Below are positions 37,689 through 49,319 of a stretch of 64,000 nucleotides of DNA, in pieces. A program made the position numbers and the translations under genes. The DNA is from Vitis vinifera (Eukaryota > Streptophyta > Magnoliopsida > Vitales > Vitaceae): the NCBI RefSeq assembly GCF_030704535.1, contig NC_081813.1:6476501-6540500 (forward strand). The letters run 5' to 3'. The notes beneath the pieces are model-generated. The model saw nothing but the letters and a program-made list of their open reading frames with translations, was not told the origin of the DNA and did not search any database. Each line of letters opens with the position of its first letter. The stretch's first letter is position 1.

Positions 37689-40160
37689 TCACGTCAAAGG
37701 AGGAAATGTTTTATTAACTGTTCCATGAGCATTGATACAGGAGTAGGTCTCTCCATTCCCTGATGCTGATTTTATGCTGATATCGTCCACTGTAATGTTG
37801 GCGCAACCCACAGTTTCAATGCAGCTTAGCTTGATGGCATCATCTGTTGCAGATGTTCCCCAAAATCCAGTAAATGATACGTCGCTTATTTGGACTGCAG
37901 ATTTCTACAATGATTTGCGAAACCAAGATGTTTGTCAGCACTCTGTCTGAAGTTGTCTTCATATTTAATGAAAAGAATCAACTAATAAGCTCATTGTTTA
38001 CCAGATTCAACAAGTACTGATTATTCTTACCATAGACTGGCAATCTGTTTTATGGGGACAGTAATACTGGTCGATGATGATGGGATTCTCAATATTATCG
38101 AGCTTAATGTTTTTTGAATGTTATCTTCCTGACATATCCAGACCCTCCCTAGAGAAGAAAAAGATCCACAAAATTAAATAAGAATTAAACATGTACCCTA
38201 ATTTGAATCAAGTTACTTGTCTCAATGAGAAAAATTATGGTTTAATTACCTGCCATACCTTGATCCTTGCTCCATTCTGAGTTCCTTTAAAGCTGCAAGT
38301 ATCCACATGTATTTCTTCCACCTGGGCACTTCCTCCATTCATTCTCAGGCTTCCAACACTACAACAAGTATACATATTGATCTTCCCAATTCAGCCTTTT
38401 AAATGTATTTTAGATTTTTTTTTTTTCATATAAAATGGAGGAAAGGAGAAGAAATTCAGAAGTAATAGAGCTTCAAGTACAGTTTGAATAAAAAATTTGG
38501 AAACGATCGAGGGATGTTCTTCCATTTTTCCCCTTAGTAAGAATGTTACCCTACAAATACTTGTATGCATTTCTTTTTCAGTTCCTTCTAGGACAATAGT
38601 GGGGTAGCTTGGATCAAACCCCTATTAAGCATCTTTAGAAAAGGTTGGAGCTTAATTATATGTAACACACCTTATACCATGGCCGGGACCACATACTACA
38701 CCTTTGACATAAACTTGGGAGGTTTGATTACTTAAGCAATACAATCATCGCCTACAGATCCAGTAATGGATTATTCTCATAAATAAATAACATGCAAGTC
38801 ATAGGAGAAAAAACACAAGGAATGAGAGCAAAACTTTAAGAAATTATACCAGTTCCAATGGTAGAGTCATAAATGTGAATGTTAGTTGAGTCGGAAATAT
38901 CAATGCCATCAGTGTTGGGGCTTGAGTCGGGAGCAGTTATCGTGAGGTTGGAGATGGTTGCACCATTGCTGCCTGATACCTTGACATGGTTTTTTTGGCT
39001 ATTTATGAAGTTTTAATCCTTGGAGTACAAGGTTGTTGCAACTAAGGAATCCCATAGCCTAGGATTCACAGTATGACTATGTACGAATCTATACGTAGGT
39101 TAGGAGATTAATTGAAATGATAAAATTCAGATCTTGAATCGTATGATATAATGAAAACTTTTATGAGTATGTGTTGATTTCAATAATATTTGACAAACAA
39201 TGTGGATTTGCAGTCACCATACAATATTTTAATACATGCCTACTTAAGTTCTAAAAATTTGGCTACTAACATATCTAGTTCTAAATAGTAAAGATTTCAA
39301 AACTATTATGTTGATTAAAAGGATCATTTGAGAAATCTCAATAAATAAGATATATATTGAGATCTCAAACTTCTTGAAGACATAGGAGATGTCCATGCAT
39401 CTAATAAATATCCCATGCAAGATCACTAAAAAAAAGGATATGATGAAAAAGGTTTTTTAATTTAATCCTGCTATTTACATACAATTTCCTTTTTAAAAAT
39501 GCTTGATGCATGATAAACTATGTTTGAACACTAAAAGGTGTTAAGAAAGGAGAAAAATATATTTCGAAAAATAATTTTAATAACAAAAAAAATGGTGTGG
39601 ATGAAGCAAAGAATGAGAGATATTGAGAGGCTTTTCCTCTCCAATTTCCTCAAAAAAAAAAATGTATTTATCCATAATTTTTTCTCAACTATTTTATGAA
39701 CCATTAGATAGAGAAAAATGTTACAATTTTTCCCCTTTTTTCCATCAAAATTTCAAGGAATCAAGGATGGCCTAGAATAAAATAAATCCCAGAATTATTT
39801 AGAAAAAGCCAAATGAAAAACAATTGAAGGTGTTGAGGCATTCAACTTACAGTAGGTCTCTCATGTATCTTCCTCTGAACATCAAAAGCAGGCATGATAA
39901 TTCAAAGTTGATGAAGGAAACTAAAGAAGTTTCAAGCAAATCAGTTGTGCAAACTCACAGCTGTAAAACCTTGCTACCACTTAGCAGCCTGGCCATCAAT
40001 TTGTCCATTTCCTCTGACAGTGAGTCCATTCACACGCCAGAAGCGAATCCAACAATCTAAGTGACTAGAACCGTAGTCTGACATTCTCGAAGGTGCTACA
40101 ATACGTCCCCACGCCTGCAATTCCCCTCATTATCAAAAACCGTTTGCACTTTTTCACATT
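37689..40160 (-). pseudogene. Polygalacturonase (GH28) pseudogene lacking its 5' exons
   Basis: Closest to the intact copy at 51-54 kb, including the introns. Recognisable pieces (minus): exon 4 at 40114-39959, microexon 39874-39851, exon 5 at about 39060-38852, exon 6 at 38753-38673, exon 7 at about 38360-38254, exon 8 at about 38150-38035, and a last exon 37907-37689 truncated after HGTVNKTFPP. Defects: a TGG to TAG stop in exon 4 (39974-39976), a 1-base insertion in exon 5, a 1-base loss with stop just after GDDCIA in exon 6, and a 1-base insertion in exon 8. Exons 1-3 and the promoter are absent; repeat sequence begins instead near 40169. SPNTDGID and GARIK are still readable. Confidence 0.9.
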
Positions 40161-40168
40161 TCAAAACC

Positions 40169-40965
40169 TGTAAGTTAGGATAGCAAGTCGTTATTGCATG
40201 TTGGTGATTTTGTCACATATTATTTTCTAATTTAGGAATATTTTTAGATAATAACTTACTCTCCATTAAAGATTCAAGATTATTGTTCATTCAACCAGAA
40301 AGTCATAAGTATATCTAAAATGGTTTAGCTTGTGGCAAGGTAGTTGATCAAAGGACATTAGTTTAGTTTTTATTGAATTAAAACTTTAAAATTAATTTTT
40401 CAAAATTTGCAAGACTACTCAAGTGCTCGACACGCTTAAGTGGTTAAGTGCACTCACACTCATGCAAAATCTGCTAGAATATGGCAAAAAAATTTAATTA
40501 TTCATATAAATCGAGTTTGGAAACTTTGAGATACTGATTCTCTAAAGCTTCTATGCCTATATTACTCCATTATAACCCTTTTAGTGTTGGACACTTTCAT
40601 GGGAATAAGTCTACCTTAGCACACCATTCTGATCAATCTCTAATGAAAGGATTCAAGCGCTAAATCTAGGGTTGTTTGAACAGGGCTAAAGTGTATTCAT
40701 TACAACAATTGAAATTTGTTGCATGGCAGATATGGATCAAGTTATAGGCATGGAAAGTAAGCCTTTAGAGTAAAGGAGTCAAATAAATATATATATATAT
40801 ATATATAAGTTAATTTTATATAGTGGATTTAGATTAAAGGTTTTAAACTTAGTGTCTCTTGAGTATTTTGATTATATTATTTATCTCTGATATTTCACAG
40901 GACAAAATTTGGTTATGATATTCAAAATTTATATCGTATCTTTTTAAATACACTCATTCATCCCC
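40169..40965 (+). repeat. LTR-like repeat family R1, copy 3
   Basis: Runs from TGTAAGTTAGGATAG to CTCATTCA (40960) in the same order as copy 1 at 15661-16623. A small TA run lies at about 40787-40806. It begins exactly where PG pseudogene similarity ends. Confidence 0.65.
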
Positions 40966-42312
40966 CTCTATGTGTTATCCGAATGTGACTCTCACATGGC
41001 AATCAAAAATTCCTCACTTCATATAGTCATAAGGCTTCAAAGTCTTACTAGTTCAACTGTCTGCCGTGTGCATGTGTACTTCATTAGTGTAATCTGGCAA
41101 CTGAAATACATGGGCTATGGCTATCTTCCATTAACAGATGCAAGAGGCCCATCTGTCACTGGGAGAGGAGGATGATGCCTGATCGCGTGTCTATTAAGAT
41201 CTATTAAATCTAGAAACAAACTAATCCCTCCATTCTTTTTGCTTACTGGTAATATATTGGATACCCCAGTGGAATGTCTGATTGAAAAGATTCCACATTT
41301 CTTTCCAAATCCGTTGAACCTCTTGTTCAGTCAGCTTCTCCATCGGAGGGTTCGTGGCTTTATGATACCCTGCTTAAATACCAATCTCTTACAGGAACCA
41401 CATGTTGGAACAGATCTCTCCCGTATGCTTCCATATCCACATAGGAACAGGAAAATCTGTCTAGAGAACTTTGAACTCAACGGTTGGCTTTCTTTAGCAA
41501 TATGCTTCGCCCCTTGTCATTAATTTTTCTCAAAAATCAAAGCTTCTTCTGGTACAAAAATATACCTTCCATGTTGCATCATAAAAAAAGGTGGCTGGGC
41601 GGATGACTTCTGAAGAAACTTCAGTATCTAATCCATCCCCCAAACGAAAATGTAATATATTATTAGTTTCCAATAATGGAAGATGTTAAAAATTTTCCGG
41701 TAAACAAAGGGTGATATCTCATTCCCACTTCAATAAACTCGCGTTTTTGTTAAATAAAGGCTTATAGCTAGTTCTACTCATAACTGAAAGCGTTAACTGA
41801 GAGCCTAAACTTCAACAATACTAAAGTCCTCTCATTCAAGGCTACCTCACTCTCCTTAGAGCGCTTACAAATAAGGAAGGAACTATGCTTAAGGCTTACA
41901 CGCACGAAAACTACAGGATTGCAAACTGCAAATTGCACACTTCCTCCCCCTGCCGGCTAACTTACTGGCCACGTTACTGAGTTCCTAGGCACGAGTAAGG
42001 AAGATTTTTACCCCCAAACGACACAACAAACGAACAAGCATTTTCGGGGACGAGCCTGCTTCCCATTACTAAAGAGGGCAAATCCTCACACATATTAAGA
42101 GAGCCATTGAAAGGTTACTAAAAGACCAGAAACAGGGACTACCCGAGCTAATGATAGAGGCAAGAACACTTTCCGGCCAAGTCCCATTAATTGATGTAAA
42201 TGCTGAACGGACCCATATATATATATATATATAGGAACGGAAACAGAATTACCTTGATACTACACCAGATCGAGCCCGAGATCTTCTTGGAAATGAGAAG
42301 ATCTAGGATAGG
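40966..42312. other. Organelle-like (probably mitochondrial-derived) insertion, left part
   Basis: Base composition changes to clearly GC-richer, non-repetitive sequence, most strongly at 41700-42210 (GCTAACTTACTGGCCACG, CATTTTCGGGGACGAGCC). It resembles plant mitochondrial intergenic DNA in character. I cannot identify a gene. The block continues after the Copia element at 49320. The assignment is an inference from composition and feel, without a search. Confidence 0.4.
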
Positions 42313-42317
42313 CGGCA

Positions 42318-42776
42318 TGTGAGATTTCATATTCTATTTATTCAATGATCATACAGGATCATATGTTGAATCACATGAAGAAATTATGTCATAAATACTA
42401 TTAAAATTGTACCAACCTGATTCCATTTGTGTGTTTGATGAAGACGGTATGAATCTTCTAAGACTGATGGAAGGCACCACCTCTGGATTCTTTCAGGCAA
42501 TGGGAGCGGGAGAGAAAGCGGTTAAGATCTTTTCAAAAGATGTGATTATACCAAAAGACACAAGCCAAAGCCCTTTTATACCCTCCTGCCTTAGGGACCA
42601 TACTCATTGGTTATTGGGCCTCACGGGCCTTAGGCCCATCATCTAAAGCCCGTGATGGCATTGGGCTCTACACATTAGGTGGCCCATACTCAAGATTAAA
42701 TCATAAATTGCATGTGAAAAGATAGATTAATCCTGGACAATGTTTAATATATTGTCGGTCCACATTTATTCTATCA
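42318..42776 (-). repeat. 3' LTR of young Copia element
   Basis: 459 bp, ends TGTGAG...CTATCA on the plus strand. It is the downstream LTR in the element's own orientation. Seven substitutions separate it from 48856-49314. Confidence 0.96.
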
Positions 42777-43232
42777 ATCTCCCACTTGGACCACATATAT
42801 ATTACAAACAATGTTCATGATAATACTTTATTGAGCTCATCTTTGCTATCTTATTCAAAATATCCTTAAACAATCCGGTCTACTAATTATGCTAACATAG
42901 GATTAAAGAGGCCTTCGTTAATCATAATTATAACTTGACCTATCATCAATCACAACATTAACAAAATTAGCAACATGGATCAAGTATGGATGTGTAGCAT
43001 GGAAATTACATAGAATATGATCTTTAATATGTCTATTTCCAATTGGTCCTATTTTATGACTAAAAAATAGTCAAATAACACTTTCAACACTTGATGCTAA
43101 ACTGCTTCTGAAAGTCATCATTTCAATTCAGAGTGTTCAAATACAATAGTCTTTAAAATCAAGGTCTGTACAGATAACACAACATAATATCACATCAAGA
43201 AAATAAACACAAAATCTAAATACAAACTCCCA

Positions 43233-46043
43233 CTATTCTGACACATCATCAATATGTACAACACCCATATGTGTGACGTGCTCATGATATACTTTGGGTG
43301 GCAAACCCTTAGTGAGCGGATCCGCAATCATGGAGTTTGTGCTTATGTGTTCAATCGATACTTGAAGACTCTGAACTCTCTCTTTCACAACCAAGAACTT
43401 GATGTCAATGTGTTTGGACTTTGACGAACTTCGGTTGTTCTTAGAATATAATTCTGCAGCCTTATTATCACAGTTGATTCTCAATGGTTTCTCAATCCCA
43501 TCAACTATTCGTAACTGAGTGACAAAATTCCGCAGCCATATCCCATGGTTTGATGCTTCGTAACAGGCTATGAATTCTGCCTCCATGGTGGAAGAAGCAA
43601 CAAGTGTTTGTTTAACACTTTTCCATGAAACTGCTCCTCCAGCTAACATGAAAATGTAGTCTGAAGTGGATCTCCTACTATCAAGACATCCCGCGAAATC
43701 GGAATCCGAATATCCCACGATCTCTAAGTGACTTGATCTACGGTATGTGAGCATGTAATCTTTAGTTCTTTGTAAATACCGCATAACCCGTTTTGCCTTT
43801 TTCCAATGATCCATACCTGGGTTACTTAAATATCTGCCTAACATTCCAACAATGTACGCAATATCCGGACGCGTACAAACTTGTGCATACATGAGACTTC
43901 CTACTGCCGAGGCATAGGGAAATCTCTCCATATCTTTCTTCTCAAGTTCATTTTTCGGACATTGGTGCAAACTAAACTTATCGCCTTTTGCTACAGGCGT
44001 GTCTCCTGGTGCACAATTGCTCATGCCAAATCTACTCAACACCTTATCGATGTAGGCCTTTTGTGATAACCCAAGTATACCTCTAGAACGATCCCTATGG
44101 ATCTGTATACCCAGCACAAAAGATGCATTACCAAGATCCTTCATGTCAAATTTACTAGACAAAAATCGCTTGGTTTCATGCAAAAGTCCCACATCACTGC
44201 TTGCAAGTAGAATATCATCAACATATAACACCAAGATAATGAATTTGCTCCCACTGAACTTAAGGTATATGCATTGATCAATAATGTTTTCTTTAAAACC
44301 AAATGAAGTAATCACTTGATCAAACTTTCGGTACCATTGTCGGGATGTTTGCTTTAAACCATATATGGACCTTTTTAATCTGCATACAAGTTGCTTTGAA
44401 TCTTTAGACTCAAAGTTCTCCGATTGCACCATGTATATTGTCTCATCAATGTTGCCATTAAGAAACGCAGTTTTAACGTCCATTTGATGTAGCTCTAAAT
44501 CATAATGAGCTACAAGTGCCATGATGATTCTAAAGGAGTCCTTTGATGAAACTGGTGAAAATGTCTCCTTATAATCAATGCCTTCCTTTTGAGTGAAACC
44601 TTTTGCAACTAGGCATGCCTTATACCTAACAATATTGCCTTTTGAATCCTGCTTGGTTTTAAAAATCCATTTACAACCAATCGGTTTTACACCTTTAGGC
44701 AACTCTACTAGGTCCCAAACACCATTGTCTTTCATTGATTTCATCTCATCCTTCATGGCTTCTATCCACTTTTCAGAATTAGAACTTTGTTTGACTTGAC
44801 TTACTGAAATTGGATCGTTTTCTAGACCTATGTCAAACTCATGTTCTTGGAGATATACAACATAATCATCTGAAATTGTACTTCTCCTTTCTCTAGTGGA
44901 TCTCCTTAGTGGCACTTGTACTTGAGGTTCTTGAGGTTGTTGAGTTACCTCTTGATGAACTTGAATTGGTTCCATAACTTGAGCAGGAGGAATCTCAGGT
45001 GTGTCTTGAATCCCTGTTATCGACTGTACATTCTGAATAGTGTCATTAAACATAATATGACCATGTCCAGTCGTAATAATAGGAATATTAACAAATTCCT
45101 CTTCAAAGACCACCTTTCTTAATGGCTCTCTCCCACTTAACTCAACATCCTCAATGAACTTAGCATTGCCCGTTTCAAAGAAGGATCTAGTTGAGGGATC
45201 ATAAAATTTGAAACCTCTTGACCTTTCAGAATACCCTACAAAGTAGCAGCTCACTGTTCTGGAGTCCAATTTCTTTTCATTTGGTTTGTAAGGCCTAGCT
45301 TCAGCTGGACAACCCCAGACATGCAAGTGCCTAATACTAGGTTTCTTGCTAGTCCATAACTCATATGGGGTTTTGGCTACTGCTTTGCTTAGTACTCTAT
45401 TCAAAATATAAACTGCAGTTTTTATGGCTTCGCTCCAAAGTGATTCTGGTAAGGTGGAATGACTAATCATACTTCTTACCATATCCTTAAGAGTACGGTT
45501 TCGCCTCTCTGCTACACCATTTTGGCTCGGAGTCCCTGGCATGGTGTATTGAGGAACGATACCACACTCCATCAAATATTTGGCGAATGGCCCTGGACGT
45601 TGTTCTCCGGATCCGTCATATCTACCATAATATTCACCTCCACGGTCAGATCTGACGGCTTTTATTTTCTTGCTTAGTTGGTTCTCAACTTCAGCTTTGA
45701 AATTCTTGAATACATCCAATGACTGAGACTTTTCATGAATCAAATAAAGATAGCCATAACGCGAGTAATCGTCAATGAAAGTGATAAAATATTGTTGTCC
45801 ATTCCATGAAGGGGTAGGAAATGGACCACAAATGTCTGTATGTATCAATTCCAAGACGTCACTGCACCTATTGGCATTCTTTTTCTTCATATTTGTTTGT
45901 TTTCCTTTAATGCACTCTATACAGACTTGAAAGTCTGAGAAATCAAGTGGATCGAGAATTCCATCTGACACAAGTCTTTGTATTCGTTGATTTGAAATAT
46001 GACCCAAACGCTTGTGCCATAACATTGATGAATTCTCATTCAT
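43233..46043 (-). CDS. Copia pol: integrase, reverse transcriptase, RNase H
   Basis: 936 codons from the first Met after the stop at 46050. An integrase zinc region (HKRLGHIS, then [10 protein letters not shown]) lies at residues 10-50. The DDE core has Asp in IHTDICGPF near 68, Asp in VRSDRGGEY near 130 and Glu in QNGVAERRN near 178. RT shows KTAFLNGN near 524 and YVDDILLAS near 605. RNase H includes [17 protein letters not shown] and a C-terminal [10 protein letters not shown]. Length and motifs are those of a full Copia pol. The frame joins the upstream gag frame without a shift across the single TGA. Confidence 0.95.
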   Translation of the reverse strand: MNENSSMLWHKRLGHISNQRIQRLVSDGILDPLDFSDFQVCIECIKGKQTNMKKKNANRCSDVLELIHTDICGPFPTPSWNGQQYFITFIDDYSRYGYLYLIHEKSQSLDVFKNFKAEVENQLSKKIKAVRSDRGGEYYGRYDGSGEQRPGPFAKYLMECGIVPQYTMPGTPSQNGVAERRNRTLKDMVRSMISHSTLPESLWSEAIKTAVYILNRVLSKAVAKTPYELWTSKKPSIRHLHVWGCPAEARPYKPNEKKLDSRTVSCYFVGYSERSRGFKFYDPSTRSFFETGNAKFIEDVELSGREPLRKVVFEEEFVNIPIITTGHGHIMFNDTIQNVQSITGIQDTPEIPPAQVMEPIQVHQEVTQQPQEPQVQVPLRRSTRERRSTISDDYVVYLQEHEFDIGLENDPISVSQVKQSSNSEKWIEAMKDEMKSMKDNGVWDLVELPKGVKPIGCKWIFKTKQDSKGNIVRYKACLVAKGFTQKEGIDYKETFSPVSSKDSFRIIMALVAHYDLELHQMDVKTAFLNGNIDETIYMVQSENFESKDSKQLVCRLKRSIYGLKQTSRQWYRKFDQVITSFGFKENIIDQCIYLKFSGSKFIILVLYVDDILLASSDVGLLHETKRFLSSKFDMKDLGNASFVLGIQIHRDRSRGILGLSQKAYIDKVLSRFGMSNCAPGDTPVAKGDKFSLHQCPKNELEKKDMERFPYASAVGSLMYAQVCTRPDIAYIVGMLGRYLSNPGMDHWKKAKRVMRYLQRTKDYMLTYRRSSHLEIVGYSDSDFAGCLDSRRSTSDYIFMLAGGAVSWKSVKQTLVASSTMEAEFIACYEASNHGIWLRNFVTQLRIVDGIEKPLRINCDNKAAELYSKNNRSSSKSKHIDIKFLVVKERVQSLQVSIEHISTNSMIADPLTKGLPPKVYHEHVTHMGVVHIDDVSE

Positions 46044-46049
46044 TAATTT

Positions 46050-47345
46050 TCACTTAATGCCATAATTACTTGAATGCAAGGTTTCATTTCCATTAGTGGT
46101 CTTTATGTTCAATTTATATAGTTTGTCTGTTAGACTACCTGTACCAATAATATTTGAATTTAGATAAAGACTAACCATTCCATTTTCAAATGAACAACAA
46201 TATCCAAATTTGTCCAAACATGAAACAGAAATTAAATTTCGTCTAAACAACGGTACTACAAAAGTCTCTTCCAAATCCAATGTACATCCAGAGTCTAACT
46301 GTAATCTGAAAAGACCAATAGCCTTGACTGCAGCCTTGTTGCCATTTCCCACATAGATGTATCTTTCACCATCAGTTGGCATTCGACTCCTTAGGCAACC
46401 CTGCATAGTGACACTTATGTGAGTAGTTGCACCCGTATCTATCCACCAAGTGTCAGTAGGCACTACAGCTAAATTAATTTCTGAACAAACAAAGTTGAGA
46501 AGTGTACCTTTCTTTTCACGCCAAGCAGCGTATTTGGTACATGTCTTCTTCATATGACCAGCCTTCTTGCAAAAGAAACAAGTGATCTCCTTATCTTGTT
46601 TCTTTTGCTCCTTTTGCTTTGATGTCCTAGAAACTGCAGTTTGTTTTCCTTTATTGTCCATCTTTCTTTTTTTGTTGGTACCAAATCCCTGAGATGTGGA
46701 AGCCAAGTGAGCACTTTCTATCTTTTCTTGCTTCAATCTCTCTTCCTCTTGCACACATTGAGCAATAAGCTCATTCAAAGTCCATTTTTCCTTTTGTGTA
46801 TTGTAACTGATTTTGAATGGACTGAATTGTGTAGGCAGAGAGATCAAGACCAAGTGCACGAGTATGTCTTCCGACAACTCTAACTTTAGTGCCTTAAGTC
46901 TCGTCACAAGATTAGACATTTCCATAATGTACTCCCTGATATTCTCTTTCCCTTTATACCGCATAGAGACAAGCTTACTAAGAATAGTGCTTGTCTCAAC
47001 CTTTTTGTTTGCAGCGAATCGGTTTGCTATCTGGTCCAAGAATGCCTTGGCTTGGGTTTCCTCAGGTATTGCACCCCTTATTGCTTCTGGAATTGAGTGC
47101 TTCATAATCATTAGACTCATGCGATTGGATCGTTCCCATTTTTCCATAGTAGACCTTTGCTCAGCAGTGCTGGCACTAGTAAGATCTGATGGGCGATCCT
47201 CCCTTAATGCAAAGTCTAAATCCATACACCCGAGCACAATTATAACGTGCTCTTTCCATTTTTTGAAATTTGTGCCGTTAAGCACAGGAATGTTATTAAC
47301 ATTTGCAGATATAGAAGATGTTGAATTCATAATAATAAAGCTCAC
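46050..47345 (-). CDS. Copia gag and aspartic protease, ending at an in-frame TGA
   Basis: 431 residues. A UBN2-type Gag (PVLNGTNFKKWKEH) is followed by a CX2CX4HX4C knuckle near residue 256 (CFFCKKAGHMKKTC) and the protease motif WWIDTGATTHIS near residue 300. The frame ends at TGA 46050-46052 and continues open in the same frame two codons later into pol. Copia elements normally encode one Gag-Pol frame, so this is either a point nonsense mutation or a read-through site. The first Met could also be one a few codons later (MNSTSS). Confidence 0.92.
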   Translation of the reverse strand: MSFIIMNSTSSISANVNNIPVLNGTNFKKWKEHVIIVLGCMDLDFALREDRPSDLTSASTAEQRSTMEKWERSNRMSLMIMKHSIPEAIRGAIPEETQAKAFLDQIANRFAANKKVETSTILSKLVSMRYKGKENIREYIMEMSNLVTRLKALKLELSEDILVHLVLISLPTQFSPFKISYNTQKEKWTLNELIAQCVQEEERLKQEKIESAHLASTSQGFGTNKKRKMDNKGKQTAVSRTSKQKEQKKQDKEITCFFCKKAGHMKKTCTKYAAWREKKGTLLNFVCSEINLAVVPTDTWWIDTGATTHISVTMQGCLRSRMPTDGERYIYVGNGNKAAVKAIGLFRLQLDSGCTLDLEETFVVPLFRRNLISVSCLDKFGYCCSFENGMVSLYLNSNIIGTGSLTDKLYKLNIKTTNGNETLHSSNYGIK

Positions 47346-47837
47346 AATTAGTCACATAAGCATCATACATACATGAATAAATATACATCATGCAAGATAC
47401 CTAGCACAAACATTAATATTCAGTCTTTGGACAAAAATATTAACTTGTAATTGGTATCCTTATACAAAATTAATACATAAATATTGACAATAAAATCAAA
47501 CACAATATGTTTGTCTTTGGACTAACATATCAATGCAAGATAAACAGTATATATCACATATTTATGACTACTTTATCTATTATTATTTCAAAATAATCTT
47601 CCTTTGGGCCGATTATTTTAAATAACAATAATATGTTTACATATTATAAAATAAATAAATTATATAATACAAGTCACTTTGGCAACCGACATACACAATT
47701 CATTTATTTTAAAATATAAAACACAAATGTAATAAGAAATGGTAAATTCTCTATATTTAACATGGTATAGAGAAGAGAATACAAAAATTTATCAAAATCA
47801 TGATCATTTATGGTATAAAATCATATATAAACACAAA

Positions 47838-47910
47838 GTTCTCATAGCTTAGTTGGTTGAGCACAAGGCTTCCAACCATGTGGTCGTGGGTTCGAGCCCC
47901 ATTGGTGGCC
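47838..47910 (+). tRNA. tRNA-Lys-like sequence with anticodon UCC (probably a pseudo-tRNA)
   Basis: A 72-73 nt cloverleaf can be drawn. The acceptor stem pairs at 6 of 7 positions counting G-U. The D stem is GCTT/GAGC, and the anticodon stem has one A-A mismatch with loop CTTCCAA. The variable loop is TGGTC, and the T arm is GTGGG/TTCGAGC/CCCAT. The A box (TAGCTTAGTTGGTTGAG) and B box (GGTTCGAGCCC) are good. The D-arm-to-T-arm text (CAAGGCTT, TGGTCGTGGGTTCGAGCCCC) closely resembles plant tRNA-Lys, but the anticodon reads UCC (Gly). T-runs follow (TTATTATTTTT, then about 22 T). It lies antisense in the Copia leader. Confidence 0.6.
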
Positions 47911-47922
47911 TTATTATTTTTC

Positions 47923-47945
47923 CACCTTTTTTTTTTTTTTTTTTT
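47923..47945. repeat. Poly-T run (poly-A in element sense)
   Basis: About 22 consecutive T between the tRNA-like sequence and the GC-rich block. It could end Pol III transcription of the tRNA-like sequence or be the tail of an inserted short element. Confidence 0.85.
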
Positions 47946-48680
47946 AAACGCCATTCATGGCGTTGGGAGCCTGCAACTGCACGCCACCTAAAGTGCGCCC
48001 TTAACGGCGCTTAAGACGGCTTCTTAATGGCACCGGAGACTGCACCTTAACGGCACCGACGACTACGCCTTAACGGCACCGAGAATGGTGCCCAGAGAAC
48101 ACTCTGTCGGCGTTGTAGATGGCACCTCAACGGCGCTGTAGATGGCGCCTCAACGGCGCCTGGAAAAGCGCCCTAATGGCGCCAGAGTGGGTCGCCTGAA
48201 CCGCACCTCAACGGCGCTGGAGACGATGCCAGAAGTGGCGCCTTAGAGCACGACCCCGGAACGGCGTCAGAGGCCACCCCTACAGCGCGCACCAACAGCC
48301 ACCAGCGCGCCTAAACGACGCACCAACGAGCCTGAAGCGCCCCCTCGGAACGGCGTCGGAGACCGCACTTGCAGCGCGCATAGGCCACACCTGAAGCACG
48401 CCGCCTGAAGTGCGCCGCCTGAAGCGCCTAAACGGCGCTGCAATGACGCCATAACGGCGCCTCCGTTGGTGCCTTAACAGCGTCAGAAACGACGCCTAAA
48501 GCAGCGCCCTGAACCGCGCCGGAGACGGCGCCTTAATGGTGCTGGAGTGGTTCCTGAACTGCGCCTGAAACGCACTTGAACCACGCCTCAATGGCGCTGG
48601 CTGAAGCGCGCCCTAACGGCGTCTAAACAGGCGTCTGAGTGGCGCCTCTAAAGGCGCCTGAAGTGCGCCTCCAGGGGCGC
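47946..48680. repeat. GC-rich degenerate tandem repeat rich in GGCGCC-type palindromes
   Basis: Dozens of short imperfect units built on AACGGCGCC, GGCGCCT and GAAGCGCGCC motifs. A clear local 23-bp period occurs near 48115-48160 (TGTAGATGGCACCTCAACGG, then the same with one change). It starts with a perfect hairpin AACGCCAT-TC... at 47946-47963. The cores are self-complementary. It is strongly GC-rich while both flanks are strongly AT-rich. Confidence 0.85.
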
Positions 48681-48793
48681 TGCAAATTGACGCTTGAAAT
48701 GGTGTCTGAATCCAATTAGAAGGAAAAACAAGCCACTGCAAATTGACGCTTGAAATGGCGTCTGAATCCAATTAAAAGGAAAAAACAAGCCAG
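48681..48793. repeat. 56-bp tandem duplication next to the Copia primer site
   Basis: TGCAAATTGACGCTTGAAAT begins at 48681 and again at 48737. The copies differ at a few bases. It lies about 50 bp from the primer-binding site. Confidence 0.93.
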
Positions 48794-48840
48794 TACAATT
48801 TTATTGCCCTTATATGCCAATTCTAAGTGATTCAACATTG

Positions 48841-48853
48841 TGCTCTGATACCA
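48841..48853 (-). other. Primer-binding site (initiator tRNA-Met) of young Copia element
   Basis: The minus strand reads TGGTATCAGAGCA, two bases inside the 5' LTR. Confidence 0.93.
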
Positions 48854-48855
48854 AT

Positions 48856-49314
48856 TGTGAGATTTCATATTCTATTTATTCAATGATCATACAGGATCAT
48901 ATGTTGAATCACATGAAGAAATTATGTCATAAATACTATTAAAATTGTACCAACCTGATTCCATTTGTGTGTTTGATGAAGACGGTATGAATCTTCTAAG
49001 ACTGATGGAGGGCACCACCTCTGGATTCTCTCAGGCAATGGGAGCGGGAGAGAAAGCGGTTAAGATCTTTTCAAAAGATGTGATTATACCAAAAGACACA
49101 AGCCAAAGCCCTTTTATACCCTCCTACCTTAGGGACCATACCCATTGGTTATTGGGCCTCACGGGCCTTAGGCTCATCATCTAAAGCCCGTGATGGCATT
49201 GGGTTCTACACATTACGTGGCCCATACTCAAGATTAAATCATAAATTGCATGTGAAAAGATAGATTAATCCTGGACAATGTTTAATATATTGTCGGTCCA
49301 CATTTATTCTATCA
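48856..49314 (-). repeat. 5' LTR of young Copia element
   Basis: 459 bp, paired with 42318-42776. The CGGCA duplication follows directly on the plus strand. Confidence 0.96.
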
Positions 49315-49319
49315 CGGCA

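Larger units (their letters stand above)
47346..48840 (-). other. Untranslated leader of young Copia element
   Basis: About 1.5 kb between primer site and gag. In element orientation it holds a 56-bp tandem duplication, about 740 bp of GC-rich degenerate repeats, an A-run, an antisense tRNA-like segment, and then about 490 bp of AT-rich sequence before gag. No long open frame is credible here. Confidence 0.85.
42318..49314 (-). mobile_element. Ty1/Copia LTR retrotransposon, young and nearly complete
   Basis: A 6997-bp element on the minus strand with two 459-bp LTRs differing at 7 positions (98.5% identical by hand count). A perfect 5-bp duplication CGGCA sits at 42313-42317 and 49315-49319. 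Both ends are TG...CA. A tRNA-Met primer site lies at 48841-48853 and a purine tract at 42777-42788. It has a leader of about 1.5 kb, then gag-protease and pol in the Copia order integrase, RT, RNase H. Coding is open over 1371 codons except for one TGA. Confidence 0.97.

Noticed and set aside
42407..42646. Open frame MYQPDSICVFDEDG, repeated at 48945-49184
   Set aside because: Lies inside both LTRs of the Copia element on the opposite strand; no evidence of a gene.
46813..47376. 187-codon plus-strand open frame
   Set aside because: Antisense shadow of the Copia gag.
48267..48452. Open frame on the minus strand in the GC-rich block, with Arg/Ala/Gly-rich translation
   Set aside because: Low-complexity translation of the repeat in a retroelement leader; no domain and no start context.
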